From the NCBI RefSeq assembly GCF_007679495.1, contig NZ_VEGP01000008.1, positions 62,001 to 126,000 of the forward strand: DNA of 64,000 nucleotides. Reading direction: 5' to 3'. Source of the DNA: Paenibacillus sp. 32O-W (GTDB lineage Bacteria > Bacillota > Bacilli > Paenibacillales > NBRC-103111). The notes under the pieces were generated by a model that saw nothing but the letters and a program-made list of their open reading frames with translations, searched no databases and was not told where the DNA came from. This document shows, piece after piece, positions 26,929-36,113 of the stretch. The stretch's first letter is position 1. The number at the start of each line of letters is the position of its first letter. The translations under genes were made by a program, and so were the position numbers.

Positions 26929-27664
26929 ACGAGGGAAAAACTGTGTAGAAGAAGAGCTTATGGTAGATTTACTGCAAGGAAGGCAGGATGAGCAGACCGG
27001 ACGGGAAGCCCTGCAGCATATTCATTCCTGCGAAAGCTGCCGCAAGCTGTATAACGAGTGGTTCTCCTTGCTGCAGCCTTCCGGAGCGAAACAGCCGCGT
27101 TCCATAACCAAGACGAGAATCAAGCGAAGATTGCGTTGGCACTGGTTTGTAGGCATGGTGCGCTCCAATCTCCTTCGCAAGAGATGGGGTGCGGGAATGT
27201 TGGCGGCGGTTGCGGTCATTCTGCTGTATATCGGCATCTTCCGGCCGCATTCGGACCCATGGCTGCAGAACCGGGATATGCCTGCCACTCTGCCTGAGCT
27301 GAAGCTTGTCTCCCATCCGGGAACTATTCTCTATTATGTGCCATTGGCCGCCCAAGACGCTGTGACCGGATATGTCTGGATCAACTCGGAGTCCGGAGAG
27401 ATGTTCATCCAGGTGGAGGGCTTGCCTCCCCTGCCGGAGCACGACTACCAGGTGTGGATCGTCAAGGCGGACGATCGCCGTAACGGCGGCCTGCTCCAGT
27501 TGGCTAACGGAAGGGCCTCCTTATACTATACGGCGCGAACAAATCAGGTTCGTGAAGCCGAGGGGATCTGGATCAGCATTGAACCCAAGGGAGGAAGCCT
27601 CCAGCCGAGCGGTCCTGATCGTGTCCTGGTCAATCTTAGGGAGAACCGATCCTCCCCCCGCTAA
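26918..27664 (+). CDS. Anti-sigma factor, RskA-like
   Basis: The 248-residue protein starts with a zinc-finger-like anti-sigma domain (HIHSCESC, an H-x3-C-x2-C motif, near residue 35), has one membrane helix (about 92-108), and ends with an extracellular RskA-type domain (GYVWINSESGEMFIQVEGLP, YQVWIVKADD, then ISIEPKGGSLQPSGPDRVL). It should hold the co-transcribed sigma factor at the membrane. GGAGG is eight bases before the ATG at 26918; the GTG three codons earlier is less likely. Confidence 0.88.
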   Translation: MENKRGKNCVEEELMVDLLQGRQDEQTGREALQHIHSCESCRKLYNEWFSLLQPSGAKQPRSITKTRIKRRLRWHWFVGMVRSNLLRKRWGAGMLAAVAVILLYIGIFRPHSDPWLQNRDMPATLPELKLVSHPGTILYYVPLAAQDAVTGYVWINSESGEMFIQVEGLPPLPEHDYQVWIVKADDRRNGGLLQLANGRASLYYTARTNQVREAEGIWISIEPKGGSLQPSGPDRVLVNLRENRSSPR

Positions 27665-27761
27665 TCCGGTTTAATTGCGCGAGCTTAAAGGCGCCATTTT
27701 TCCAATTGCTTAATGGGTAGGAAACAACCGGGAAGGCTTTCCTTCCGGTCTAAGTACAAGC

Positions 27762-27799
27762 AAAGCACCCCATGGATCATTATCCGTGGGGTGCTTTTG
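27762..27799. terminator. Terminator between the anti-sigma gene and acsA
   Basis: AAAGCACCCCA pairs with TGGGGTGCTTT with an inner GGA/TCC, flanked by A and T tracts, so it can serve both convergent genes. A second hairpin, CCGGGAAGG/CCTTCCGG, lies just upstream. Confidence 0.8.
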
Positions 27800-27870
27800 T
27801 TTAAGCCGAAGCCAGCGTGCCTCGGTACCTTTTTCATTGCGCAGGGGAAAATATTCTTCCCTCCTTGGCA

Positions 27871-29592
27871 TTAATCCTCGATGGTGGATAAATCGCCTGT
27901 CGGCAAATTAAGCTCCCAAGCTTTGAGGACCCGGCGCATAATTTTACCGCTTCTTGTTTTCGGCAGCTTATCTTTAAATTCAATTTCCCGAGGCGCCGCG
28001 TGGGCGGCCAGACCTTCTTTGACAAACTTGGCAATGTCCTGCTTAAGCTCATCGGAAGGCTCATAGCCGTCTCTCAACGAGATGAAGGCTTTGATGATCT
28101 CTCCACGGACCGGGTCCGGCTTGCCGATGACGCCGGCTTCCGCAACCGCCGGATGCTCGACCAGCTTGCTCTCGACCTCGAACGGCCCGACGCGTTCACC
28201 GGCTGTCATGATGACGTCATCCACCCTGCCCTGGAACCAGAAGTAACCGTCTTCATCGACAAATGCGGAATCTCCTGAAATATACCAGCCAGGGAAGCGG
28301 AAATATTCTTCGAATTTGGCCGGATTGTTCCAGATCTTCCTCATCATCGAAGGCCATGGGGTCTTGATCGCCAGATTACCCATGCGATTCGGAGGAAGCA
28401 AATTACCCGAGTCGTCCAGAATTCCCGCTTCGACACCCGGAATCGGACGTCCCATCGAGCCCGGCTTGATATCCATGGAAGGATAGTTACAAATCAGATG
28501 GGCTCCCGTTTCTGTCATCCACCAAGTATCATGAATGCGCTGCTTGTACGTCTTCATTCCCCACCGGACCACTTCCGGATTCAGAGGCTCCCCGACGCTT
28601 AGCACATGGCGCAAAGCGGACAGATCGTATTGGGAAACGATTTCATCACCGGCACCCATCAGCATGCGGAAGGCGGTCGGAGCGCTGTACCATACCGTGA
28701 CCTTGTACTTCTGAAGCGTATTGTACCAATTCTGCGGACTGAACCGGCCGCCGCGAATGACGTTGGTCACTCCGTTAAGCCAAGGGGCAAAAATTCCATA
28801 GGAAGTCCCCGTTACCCATCCCGGGTCGGCTGTACACCAGTAGACATCATCCTCACGCAAATCAAGAACGATCTTGCCGGTATAATAATGCTGAATCATG
28901 GCGTTATGAACATGAAATACGCCCTTCGGCTTTCCAGTAGAACCAGATGTATAATGTATGAGCGTTCCATCCTCGCGGTCTACCCACTCGATTTCCAATT
29001 CTTCCGATGCAGCAGCCATTTCCTTATGGAAATCAATCTGGCCGGGCTCCAGCTCCAGATCGTCGCCCACGATAATCACATGCTTTAATTCCGGGAGGTC
29101 TTTAACCGGTACACGCGGAAGCTGCGAAGGCGTTGTCACAATGGCCACTCCGCCGCTGTCCTCCATCCGGTCTCTCACAGCCTGCTCCATGAAGGCTTCG
29201 AAGAGCGGTCCGACGATCGCCCCGATCTTGATGGAGCCAAGCAAGGCAAAGTACAGCTCAGGAGTTCTCGGCATGAAGACGAATACCCTGTCGCCCTTCT
29301 TGATTCCATATTTGCGAAGCACGTTCCCGAATTGATTACTCTTTCTCTTCATCTCATCGAAGGTGTAGGACTCTTCCCGCTGATCGTCGCTATAAATTAA
29401 AGCCACCTTATCCTTCCTGGAGGATTCGGCATGACGATCTATCGCTTCATAAGCTATATTGACTTTTCCAGTTTCATGCCAGGTAAAATACTTCTCTACT
29501 TCTTCCCAACTGAAGTTTTCCCTGGCTTTCTCATAGTCTCCCAGATTGGAATGTTCAGCGGTTGCCTTCAAAACTTCTTGGCGGTCTTCCAT
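27871..29592 (-). CDS. acsA: Acetyl-CoA synthetase
   Basis: The 573-residue enzyme converts acetate, ATP and CoA to acetyl-CoA, AMP and PPi. It has the adenylation motif YTSGSTGKPKG, WWMTETGAH, YISGDSAF and the C-terminal PKTRSGKIMRR, whose Lys550 corresponds to the lysine acetylated by AcuA in B. subtilis (K549). The divergent acuA-acuC genes encode the predicted acetylase and deacetylase. AAGGAG precedes the ATG, and a cre-like site lies 28 bp upstream of the start. Confidence 0.95.
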   Translation of the reverse strand: MEDRQEVLKATAEHSNLGDYEKARENFSWEEVEKYFTWHETGKVNIAYEAIDRHAESSRKDKVALIYSDDQREESYTFDEMKRKSNQFGNVLRKYGIKKGDRVFVFMPRTPELYFALLGSIKIGAIVGPLFEAFMEQAVRDRMEDSGGVAIVTTPSQLPRVPVKDLPELKHVIIVGDDLELEPGQIDFHKEMAAASEELEIEWVDREDGTLIHYTSGSTGKPKGVFHVHNAMIQHYYTGKIVLDLREDDVYWCTADPGWVTGTSYGIFAPWLNGVTNVIRGGRFSPQNWYNTLQKYKVTVWYSAPTAFRMLMGAGDEIVSQYDLSALRHVLSVGEPLNPEVVRWGMKTYKQRIHDTWWMTETGAHLICNYPSMDIKPGSMGRPIPGVEAGILDDSGNLLPPNRMGNLAIKTPWPSMMRKIWNNPAKFEEYFRFPGWYISGDSAFVDEDGYFWFQGRVDDVIMTAGERVGPFEVESKLVEHPAVAEAGVIGKPDPVRGEIIKAFISLRDGYEPSDELKQDIAKFVKEGLAAHAAPREIEFKDKLPKTRSGKIMRRVLKAWELNLPTGDLSTIED

Positions 29593-29619
29593 ATGGTCTC
29601 CTTGCCTCCCTTAACAAAA

Positions 29620-29632
29620 TGTAACGCTTTCA
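29620..29632 (-). promoter_or_regulatory. cre-like CcpA site upstream of acsA
   Basis: On the minus strand TGAAAGCGTTACA matches the first 12 bases of the cre I recall for B. subtilis acsA. It lies between promoter and start codon, where CcpA would block transcription. Confidence 0.5.
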
Positions 29633-29664
29633 TATGTAGATTATGAAAACTTAATGACATTTCC

Positions 29665-29673
29665 ATTATAACA
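29665..29673 (-). promoter_or_regulatory. Predicted extended -10 promoter of acsA
   Basis: TGTTATAAT on the minus strand is a perfect extended -10 element. It lies 35 bp upstream of the cre-like site. Confidence 0.5.
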
Positions 29674-29697
29674 TAACCTGTCATCATGGTGTATTCC

Positions 29698-29726
29698 TTT
29701 TCACAAACTGTAAAATTTGTTATAAG
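29698..29726 (+). promoter_or_regulatory. Predicted promoter of acuA-acuC
   Basis: TTTTCA and TATAAG are spaced by 17 bases; a moderate match to the sigma-A consensus. Confidence 0.35.
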
Positions 29727-29760
29727 TAAAGAGAGGCCACGAAAAGGAGCTGCAAGCCCT

Positions 29761-30393
29761 ATGGAGCATATCAAAAATTACCATTCGGTTACTTTGGACC
29801 GTGACGGGAAGCAGATTGTCATTGAAGGACCTGTTGCCCCGGAAATCATTTCCCAATATACGATGCACTCGGATCTCGATGCCTTCCGCCGCCCGAAGGA
29901 TCAGCAGGAAGCACTGGTGGAAATCGCCTCCCTTCCGGAAGGCAGAATTATTCTGGCCCGGGACGGAATGACGATCGTCGGTTACGTGACCTTCCACTAT
30001 CCGGATGAAATGGAGCGTTGGTCGGAAGGAAACATGGAAGATCTGATCGAGCTCGGCGCTATCGAAGTAGCTAATGACTACCGGGGATTAGGCTTGGGAA
30101 AAAGCCTTATCCGGCTTGCTTTTCAAGACGGCCAATTGGAAAATGTAATCGTCTTTACGACCGAATATTACTGGCATTGGGATCTCCAGCGCAGCGGTCT
30201 TAATGTATGGCAATACAGGCAAATGATGGAAGATTTAATGAAATCGGTAGATATGGTATGGTATGCTACGGACGATCCCGAAATATGTTCGCATCCCGCC
30301 AACTGCCTGATGGTACGCGTTGGGAAAGACGTCAGTCTGGAGTCAATCGAGAAATTCGATCATCTCCGTTTCCGTCAAAGATTCATGTACTAG
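29761..30393 (+). CDS. acuA: Acetoin utilization protein AcuA, protein acetyltransferase
   Basis: The 210-residue protein is a GNAT acetyltransferase with EVANDYRGLGLGKSLIRLAF as its acetyl-CoA-binding motif. AcuA acetylates and inactivates AcsA in B. subtilis. An ATG at 29686 in frame precedes the predicted promoter elements and is not the start; AAGGAG lies 11 bases before 29761. It is followed by acuC after 18 bp; acuB, usually between them in Bacillus, is absent. Confidence 0.92.
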   Translation: MEHIKNYHSVTLDRDGKQIVIEGPVAPEIISQYTMHSDLDAFRRPKDQQEALVEIASLPEGRIILARDGMTIVGYVTFHYPDEMERWSEGNMEDLIELGAIEVANDYRGLGLGKSLIRLAFQDGQLENVIVFTTEYYWHWDLQRSGLNVWQYRQMMEDLMKSVDMVWYATDDPEICSHPANCLMVRVGKDVSLESIEKFDHLRFRQRFMY

Positions 30394-30411
30394 GCGTTAG
30401 GGGGAACTATT

Positions 30412-31608
30412 GTGAGTTGTCGAGCAAAATTTATTTTTGGCAATGAGGAATTGCAATACCGGTTTAACGATGATCATCCGTTCAATCCGAAGCGGCTGGA
30501 ATTGACGGTTGATCTGCTTATAAAAACGGGAGCGCTTTCGTCAGCCTCCATCGTCCCTCCCAGACAGGCTACCATCGAGGAACTTGAACGGGTGCATCTT
30601 TCCGAGTATATCCAAGCGGTCCAGGCTCTAAGCCGACCGGATCCGGATGAACACGCAATCCGAGAGGCCGACCGCTGGGGCTTGATGGATGAGGATACCC
30701 CTTACTTCCCCGGGATGCATGAGATCACTTCGCTGCTGGTCGGCGGCTCGCTGGAGGCGGTGGACACGGTAATGTCGGGTCAATCCGATCATGCCCTGCA
30801 TCTGGGCGGAGGACTGCATCATGCAATGCCGAACAAGGGTGGCGGCTTCTGCGTTTATAACGACGCCTCCGTAGCTATTGCGCATCTGCGCAGCAAGTAC
30901 AACGCCCGCGTCATGTACATCGACACGGACGTGCATCATGGCGACGGTGTGCAGTGGTCCTTCTATACGGACCCTGATGTGTGTACATTCTCCATTCACG
31001 AGACCGGCAAATATCTATATCCGGGTACCGGACCTGTGGAGGAACGCGGCGATGGCGACGGATTCGGCACCAATATCAATCTGCCGGTGGAGCCCTATAC
31101 CGAGGACGAGTCGTGGATGGACAGTTTCCGGGAAGTGCTTGGCAAGGCGGTGGCGAGCTTTCGTCCTGACGTGATCATTTCACAGCATGGCTGTGACGCC
31201 CATGCCTTCGATCCGCAGGCCCATATCCATTGCAGTATGAGTATCTATCTGCAGATGCCGCAATTTATCCACGAGCTCGCCCATAAATATTGCGGAGGCC
31301 GATGGATTGCTTTGGGCGGCGGCGGATATGATATTTGGCGCGTTGTTCCCAGGGCCTGGGCTTTGCTCTGGCTGACCATGACCGATCATCCGTTGGCAAG
31401 CGCCCTATCTTCGAAACCGCTTACTCCTCTTGCTCCGGAATGGTTGGCCCGGTGGCAGCCGGAGAGCCCTCTCCCGCTCCCGGATACTTGGCTGGACCCG
31501 GTCGAAACCTGGGAGCCCATTCCAAGGCGTAAGGAAATTAGCGAAAAGAACAGGCAGACGAAAGAAATCGCCATGCTTTACTTGCCCGATCGTCCGGTTG
31601 AGCAATGA
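30412..31608 (+). CDS. acuC: Acetoin utilization protein AcuC, deacetylase
   Basis: The 398-residue protein belongs to the arginase/deacetylase (class I/II HDAC-like) superfamily. Catalytic features: GGGLHHAM and GGGFCVYNDASVA, the zinc-binding DTDVHHGDGVQW, SIHETG and the tyrosine region GGGGYD. AcuC deacetylates AcsA, reversing AcuA. The start is GTG at 30412 with GGGGGAA upstream. The last codons overlap a strong hairpin. Confidence 0.92.
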   Translation: MSCRAKFIFGNEELQYRFNDDHPFNPKRLELTVDLLIKTGALSSASIVPPRQATIEELERVHLSEYIQAVQALSRPDPDEHAIREADRWGLMDEDTPYFPGMHEITSLLVGGSLEAVDTVMSGQSDHALHLGGGLHHAMPNKGGGFCVYNDASVAIAHLRSKYNARVMYIDTDVHHGDGVQWSFYTDPDVCTFSIHETGKYLYPGTGPVEERGDGDGFGTNINLPVEPYTEDESWMDSFREVLGKAVASFRPDVIISQHGCDAHAFDPQAHIHCSMSIYLQMPQFIHELAHKYCGGRWIALGGGGYDIWRVVPRAWALLWLTMTDHPLASALSSKPLTPLAPEWLARWQPESPLPLPDTWLDPVETWEPIPRRKEISEKNRQTKEIAMLYLPDRPVEQ

Positions 31609-31633
31609 TCTCCCCCTGAAGGGGGGAGATCAT
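31605..31633. terminator. Strong hairpin between acuC and the secreted-protein gene
   Basis: ATGATCTCCCCC and GGGGGAGATCAT form a 12-bp perfect stem around TGAAG, overlapping the acuC stop. There is no immediate T tract, so termination is inferred. Confidence 0.5.
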
Positions 31634-31648
31634 CCGACCGGTGTTTTG

Positions 31649-34600
31649 CTACTTTTCTTTTTTGACCATGACCTCCACGCTTGCGCTCAAAGTTTGGTAA
31701 CGGGCTGTAATTTGGGTCTTCCCCTTGGCTTTCCCCGTCAGAACCCCATTCGTATCGATCTCCGCGACTTCGGGAGAAGGATTGACAAATTCGACTTTGT
31801 CCGTAATCTCCAATCGACTGCCATCCGAATATACGGCGATCACCTCTGCCCTCTGCTGCTCTCCTACTCTCAGTTTATACTTCTTGGCTTGGAACTCCAT
31901 CGAACGGAGTACAGGCTCCGGATTCGGCCCGCCCGATTCGGTGACGGTCACTGTGGCAGCCGTCTCCAGTTCCCCATGGCGGGCGGTAATCTGCGCCGTT
32001 CCGGCAGAATAAGCGGTCACCACCCCATTCTCATCTACATCGGCAACGGTCGGCCGGCTGGATTTAAATTGACTTAGCCCGGTTACCTCGATTTCCCGGC
32101 CATCCCCATAGACTGCATAAACCACAGTGGAGTGCTTCTCTCCTACCCGAAGCCGGTAAGTATCGGCGTCCAATCGCAATCCGGCCGCGTTGGCGGAAGA
32201 CAGATGCAGCCGGTATATTTTCTCATGAAGTCCGTCTGCGGATTGGACATGAATTTCCGCCGTCCCCGGCAATTGTCCGACCGGCGTTAGTGTAATCCGG
32301 GCGGCGTCCCCTGCTTTGGCCACCGGCTCCAGCACCACCGATTCCGTTCCCCCTGTACTGATTGTAATCGAGTATTCCAACTGATCCGGATCGAAGCCTT
32401 CAATAAATTCGCCGTTGACTTTAACGTTTATCAGATCGGCGCTGGACGCCATACTGCTTGCCACCTGCAGCAGATGCTGCCCTTCCCCCATCATGAACAA
32501 GTTCCCCCGGTTATCCTGGGTCAAGTATCTTTTCCCCCGCGGATCTATCAGGTAAACGTTCTTGGACTCGGGATCAATCATAAATAACCGGCCCGAAATG
32601 GTGCCGTATATATTGCCGTCCGGACCTATTTCCAGGAAGGCATCCCTGAAGGTGATCGAGGAATAAGCAATGTCAAACTTCGGTTCATTATAAACCACCT
32701 CTCCTCGCTCAATGTCATAGATGAACAGATTCCCTTCCGCAAATCCCCATATGTTTCCGTCCGGTCCCACTATGAGCTTGGTAACGGCTTTCTTACCGGG
32801 AACTGGCACGAACTCTTTGACTTTGACGTTTTGCTCTACATCCCAAATAAACATTTTAGCTTCGGGTTCGTTTTCCTCCGTATCGCCGTAGCTGTTCCAT
32901 ACGGATGAGCCGCCATAGATCATCCCGTCTTTATAAGCCATGGATACCAGACTCTGATTCAGAATGGGCTGATACCTCTCTACATTCTTGGTGGCGGTGG
33001 TATAGAAAACGAGTTGTCCGGTACGGGTATCCCTGGCCGGGGTAGTGACAATCGCCAAGGTTTCATTGCCGTTCCTTGTTATCACCTCTCCCCCATAGGC
33101 CCGCTCCTGTTTGTCCGGTCCTGCCTGATCCAGACCGAACAGCCGAACCGGATTGAGCGGCTGCGACGTATCCTTCAAATTCCATGGCTTCTTGGGATCG
33201 AATTGATGCATAATGACCCCGGGATATACCGGGATCAATACTTGATCCTCCCCGTAAGGAATGAACATTTCCCCTTGATAAAGATAATTGCCGGCCCCTA
33301 CGGTTCTGGACGTAAATTGCGTCAGTTTGCGCTCTGCCGGATCAAACATGGCGTAGCCTGTTGATGTGTAGCCGGACATATAAATCGTGCCATTGTTGGC
33401 GCTTCCGGTGGAATGAATCGTTCCCGCTTCCGCGAGGACCGGCAGCAGTTTCGTTTCGGTTCGGCCTGTTTCAAAATTGTACGTAAACAGGACTCCTTCC
33501 GCACTTAACCCCACGAACGTATCGCCGGGATATTCTTCCCTGTTCAGGGAAAGGATGCTGAATTCATTGTACTGTCCTTCCATTCTAACGGGTTCAGGAT
33601 TCTGCACCAAATGAACCTGCAGATCTTCCAGGTCATAATAAGCCAGCCAGCGGCCGTTCACCCCATTGTAATTAGTGTAATATTGAAAATACACTTTGCC
33701 GTCACGAGAGGGAGAAACCTCACGGGCCTGGTTATTCGGGAACGTGCCTATGACCTCATCGTTGCTGGCCGAATCGAGGACAAGATCTACCACGCTTGTA
33801 CCCGCTCCAGGAATTTTCAACTGGGATAATCGGGCATAAACCAGACCGTCTATGGCATCCAGATCAAAAGTGTATTTATACAGATCGGTAAAATTTTTAC
33901 CGTCATACAGAAGCGGGATAAATTCTCCCGACCATTGCCCCTGCTTTCGGTCATATTTTCGGATATAAGCATCGGTAGCCAGTCCGAAATAAACGGCATC
34001 ATGCACTTCATCGTATGCTATAGAATGAATATACTTCATTCCATTCCGGACAACCCCTAAATCGGTAAATTTCCCGGTATAAATATCGTATTCGAAAGCC
34101 CGTCCGAAATCGTCCTCCAATCGGGAATAGGTACCGCCATACAGCTTGCCGTCAGGAGTGGCCACCATGTCAAAGGCATTATGCCCCGCCATGATATTGG
34201 TTAAAACCTCTACTGTAGAGCTCTGCACATCATATTTCATCAGCTTGCCCGAACTATATCCCACTATATAGACATTCCCGTCCGCCCCCAGTGCCAATGC
34301 CCGGATCAACGTGTCCGGAAGGACTACCTGATCCAGCAGTGTAAGGGAGTCCAAATCAATTTTAGCCAGGTGTGCGGAGGAGCCGTTTAAATTCATGTAC
34401 ATGATGTTCCTGCCGTTTTCCTGAGTAAATACGGCACGGGAATTGACAACCGTTTCAATCGGCGGGCCCCAATCCGTCATGTCAAAAGATACACCCGCGT
34501 CAACGTTCATTTGGTCAACGTAGGCTTCCGCACTCTCTCCGGGAACCGTTCCCAGGACAACCCGAATATATTCTGCCCCCTCGGGAACGGTCATGGACAG

Positions 34601-35134
34601 TTCGGATTGCAGCCATTCGTTATGGCCGTCACTTTCCAAGGTTTGAATGCTCTGCTTGGCAAACAACTCCGGCGCCTGATCCGCTGATGAATACGCCTGA
34701 ATAGCGTAATGGAGCTTACCCTGCCGCACCTGGAAATGCCCCGACGCCTTGATCAGTTGACCGGATGTTACCCGGACGGGCTTGCTGTAAAGCCACGAGG
34801 CTTGCTCCCCGCCGGAGCCGCTGATTCTCAAGCTGCGCTTGCCCTCCATGAACGTTCCTTCTGCTGACGATAGACCAAAGCTTTTATCTCCGCCTTCTCC
34901 TATCATCCACCCCGGAATCGTTCCATCCGACGAGGGCACTTCAAACCCGGCGTTTTCCAGCATATTCGCATGCAGTGTTCCGGTTTGGACCGGCTCCAGA
35001 ATGGTGGTTCCAGCCGGCAGCTCATCCTCGAGGACCGCCGGTTCCCCCGCACTCTGGGCCAGCAAGGACGGCATCGGAAACGCCAAAGAACAGAAAAGCA
35101 TCAACACCCAGCAAACAAGAAGCACTTTCTTCAT
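31649..35134 (-). CDS. Large secreted beta-propeller protein with tandem Ig-like domains
   Basis: The 1161-residue protein starts MKKVLLVCWVLMLFCSLAFP, a signal peptide. Residues about 55-215 look like a carbohydrate-binding jelly roll (ENAGFEVPSSDGTIPGWM, then YVDQMNVDAG). From about 240 to 880 there are recurring blade motifs such as LGADGNVYIVG, TPDGKLYGGTY and IGPDGNIYGTISG, indicating one or two beta-propellers. A cadherin-like segment (LDPDQLEYSITIS type) follows, then two bacterial Ig-like (Big_2) repeats with SSRPTVADVDENGVVTAYSA and PSPEVAEIDTNGVLTGKAKG. Function unknown; a surface or polysaccharide-associated role is likely. The ATG at 35134 has AAGGAGG seven bases before it. Confidence 0.82.
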   Translation of the reverse strand: MKKVLLVCWVLMLFCSLAFPMPSLLAQSAGEPAVLEDELPAGTTILEPVQTGTLHANMLENAGFEVPSSDGTIPGWMIGEGGDKSFGLSSAEGTFMEGKRSLRISGSGGEQASWLYSKPVRVTSGQLIKASGHFQVRQGKLHYAIQAYSSADQAPELFAKQSIQTLESDGHNEWLQSELSMTVPEGAEYIRVVLGTVPGESAEAYVDQMNVDAGVSFDMTDWGPPIETVVNSRAVFTQENGRNIMYMNLNGSSAHLAKIDLDSLTLLDQVVLPDTLIRALALGADGNVYIVGYSSGKLMKYDVQSSTVEVLTNIMAGHNAFDMVATPDGKLYGGTYSRLEDDFGRAFEYDIYTGKFTDLGVVRNGMKYIHSIAYDEVHDAVYFGLATDAYIRKYDRKQGQWSGEFIPLLYDGKNFTDLYKYTFDLDAIDGLVYARLSQLKIPGAGTSVVDLVLDSASNDEVIGTFPNNQAREVSPSRDGKVYFQYYTNYNGVNGRWLAYYDLEDLQVHLVQNPEPVRMEGQYNEFSILSLNREEYPGDTFVGLSAEGVLFTYNFETGRTETKLLPVLAEAGTIHSTGSANNGTIYMSGYTSTGYAMFDPAERKLTQFTSRTVGAGNYLYQGEMFIPYGEDQVLIPVYPGVIMHQFDPKKPWNLKDTSQPLNPVRLFGLDQAGPDKQERAYGGEVITRNGNETLAIVTTPARDTRTGQLVFYTTATKNVERYQPILNQSLVSMAYKDGMIYGGSSVWNSYGDTEENEPEAKMFIWDVEQNVKVKEFVPVPGKKAVTKLIVGPDGNIWGFAEGNLFIYDIERGEVVYNEPKFDIAYSSITFRDAFLEIGPDGNIYGTISGRLFMIDPESKNVYLIDPRGKRYLTQDNRGNLFMMGEGQHLLQVASSMASSADLINVKVNGEFIEGFDPDQLEYSITISTGGTESVVLEPVAKAGDAARITLTPVGQLPGTAEIHVQSADGLHEKIYRLHLSSANAAGLRLDADTYRLRVGEKHSTVVYAVYGDGREIEVTGLSQFKSSRPTVADVDENGVVTAYSAGTAQITARHGELETAATVTVTESGGPNPEPVLRSMEFQAKKYKLRVGEQQRAEVIAVYSDGSRLEITDKVEFVNPSPEVAEIDTNGVLTGKAKGKTQITARYQTLSASVEVMVKKEK

Positions 35135-35457
35135 TAACTTACCTCCTTCAAAAGATAATAAGTATAGAAAAAATGAAGCGCTTACAAAGCTGTTCGTGTT
35201 CATTCTAAAATTTTAAACGGTCATTGAATAGCATACATTTTTTAGAATTTGTAGAATAATTATGTTTTTTCAATTGGAATATCGTTCACTAATTAGAATT
35301 TCTTTCTGAATAATGCACTAGAAGACGCCTAACCTCATTCCGAACCAAACGACAAAACAGCCGAGAGAAAGTCTCGACTGTTTTATCACAAACACCGTAT
35401 TAGGGTGCGGCTCGCGCCGCGAACATTAGCCCACTTAGAGGCTAAGTAATCATAAGA
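35135..35457. other. Non-coding spacer upstream of the secreted-protein gene
   Basis: It holds a terminator hairpin (35354-35384) and two short hairpins just after the peptide gene: CTTAG-AGG-CTAAG (35434-35446) and GCGGC-TCGC-GCCGC (35407-35420). The AT-rich part at 35200-35340 probably carries the promoter of the secreted-protein gene, but no clear consensus was found. Confidence 0.5.
35354..35384. terminator. Terminator at the end of the peptide operon
   Basis: AAAACAG-CCGAGA and TCTCGACTGTTTT pair with one mismatch; it is symmetrical with A/T tracts on both sides and lies about 75 bp after the peptide stop. Confidence 0.7.
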
Positions 35458-35571
35458 TTAGTTAGCCTTGGCAGGAATGACGATACGGCTTGCTTCGTTT
35501 TCTTTAAGCTTTTGCAGGAAGGAGATCCTGCTGCCGCCTCCTTTTCTGATATCGGGACGTGCTGGAACCAT
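35458..35571 (-). CDS. Small 37-residue peptide, candidate precursor peptide
   Basis: The frame starts MVPARPDIRKGGGSRISFLQ and continues to ...RIVIPAKAN, ending with TAA. AAAGGAGGTGAT, an almost ideal ribosome site, lies nine bases before the ATG, which is hard to explain unless the peptide is made in quantity. It is basic (six Lys/Arg in the first 23 residues), has a Gly-Gly-Gly-Ser turn, and lacks Cys, Thr and Trp. No signal peptide is visible, so export would need a dedicated transporter. It is the last gene of a set with two GNAT proteins and an ABC exporter. I do not recognise the family; a modified-peptide precursor is the leading idea, a small regulatory protein the alternative. Confidence 0.7.
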   Translation of the reverse strand: MVPARPDIRKGGGSRISFLQKLKENEASRIVIPAKAN

Positions 35572-35606
35572 GGACAATCACCTCCTTTCATGAGATGGAC
35601 GGAACG

Positions 35607-36113
35607 CTATAGTCGAAAATACTGAAGCAGCTGCTCCATGCTCTGAACGTACCGGTTTTCATCAACGTCTCGGTGACTGCTCTGACGGACACCGCAAGGC
35701 CTGGCAAACTTGCTGTATAACCGGTTAAGGTAACGATGATCAGCCAGAGCGTAAAACTGGACAAGCTTGACGTCCGGCTTCTCCCGCAGGATCAGTTCGA
35801 GGAATTCACGAAATCCTGCAAAAAACACTCTCGACCCCCGGTAAGCCGACGCCAGGATGGCGGCATCGATCGTTAACGTCACTCCGGCCGAATCGGGGTC
35901 CTCGCCATATTGGTACTGGATGAATCCGATCAACTCTCCCTCGTCATTATCAAACAGCATAATGTGAGAGTCCGGCAATGTATGCATCAGGTTCAGCAAA
36001 GCGTCATGCAGTGTGTAGTCCCTATCCAGTTCCTCGCTGTTGCTCAAATAAAATCGGGTAAACCGGGCGTAATCGGCATCCTCCATGCACCGACTGGCAT
36101 GTGCCCTCCGCAT
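35607..36113 (-). CDS. GNAT-fold acyltransferase-like protein (second copy)
   Basis: The 168-residue protein has a GNAT-like layout: a beta-strand pair LIGFIQYQYG, then a variant acyl-CoA loop ASAYRGSRVFFAGFREFLEL and the C-terminal LVQFYALADHRYLNRLYSKF. The loop departs from the usual R-x-x-G-x-G/A. GGAGG lies ten bases before the ATG. It is 35 bp upstream of the peptide gene and 107 bp downstream of the exporter gene on the same strand. It shares a layout (N-linked loop plus NRLYSKFA / HKLFSKFA) with the protein at 38289, suggesting the two are related enzymes acting on the same product. Confidence 0.7.
   Translation of the reverse strand: MRRAHASRCMEDADYARFTRFYLSNSEELDRDYTLHDALLNLMHTLPDSHIMLFDNDEGELIGFIQYQYGEDPDSAGVTLTIDAAILASAYRGSRVFFAGFREFLELILREKPDVKLVQFYALADHRYLNRLYSKFARPCGVRQSSHRDVDENRYVQSMEQLLQYFRL

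Noticed and set aside
35458-35571. Similarity of the peptide's C-terminal Asn to microcin C heptapeptide
   Set aside because: No ThiF-like adenylating enzyme is near and the rest of the sequence differs; the shared residue is probably chance.
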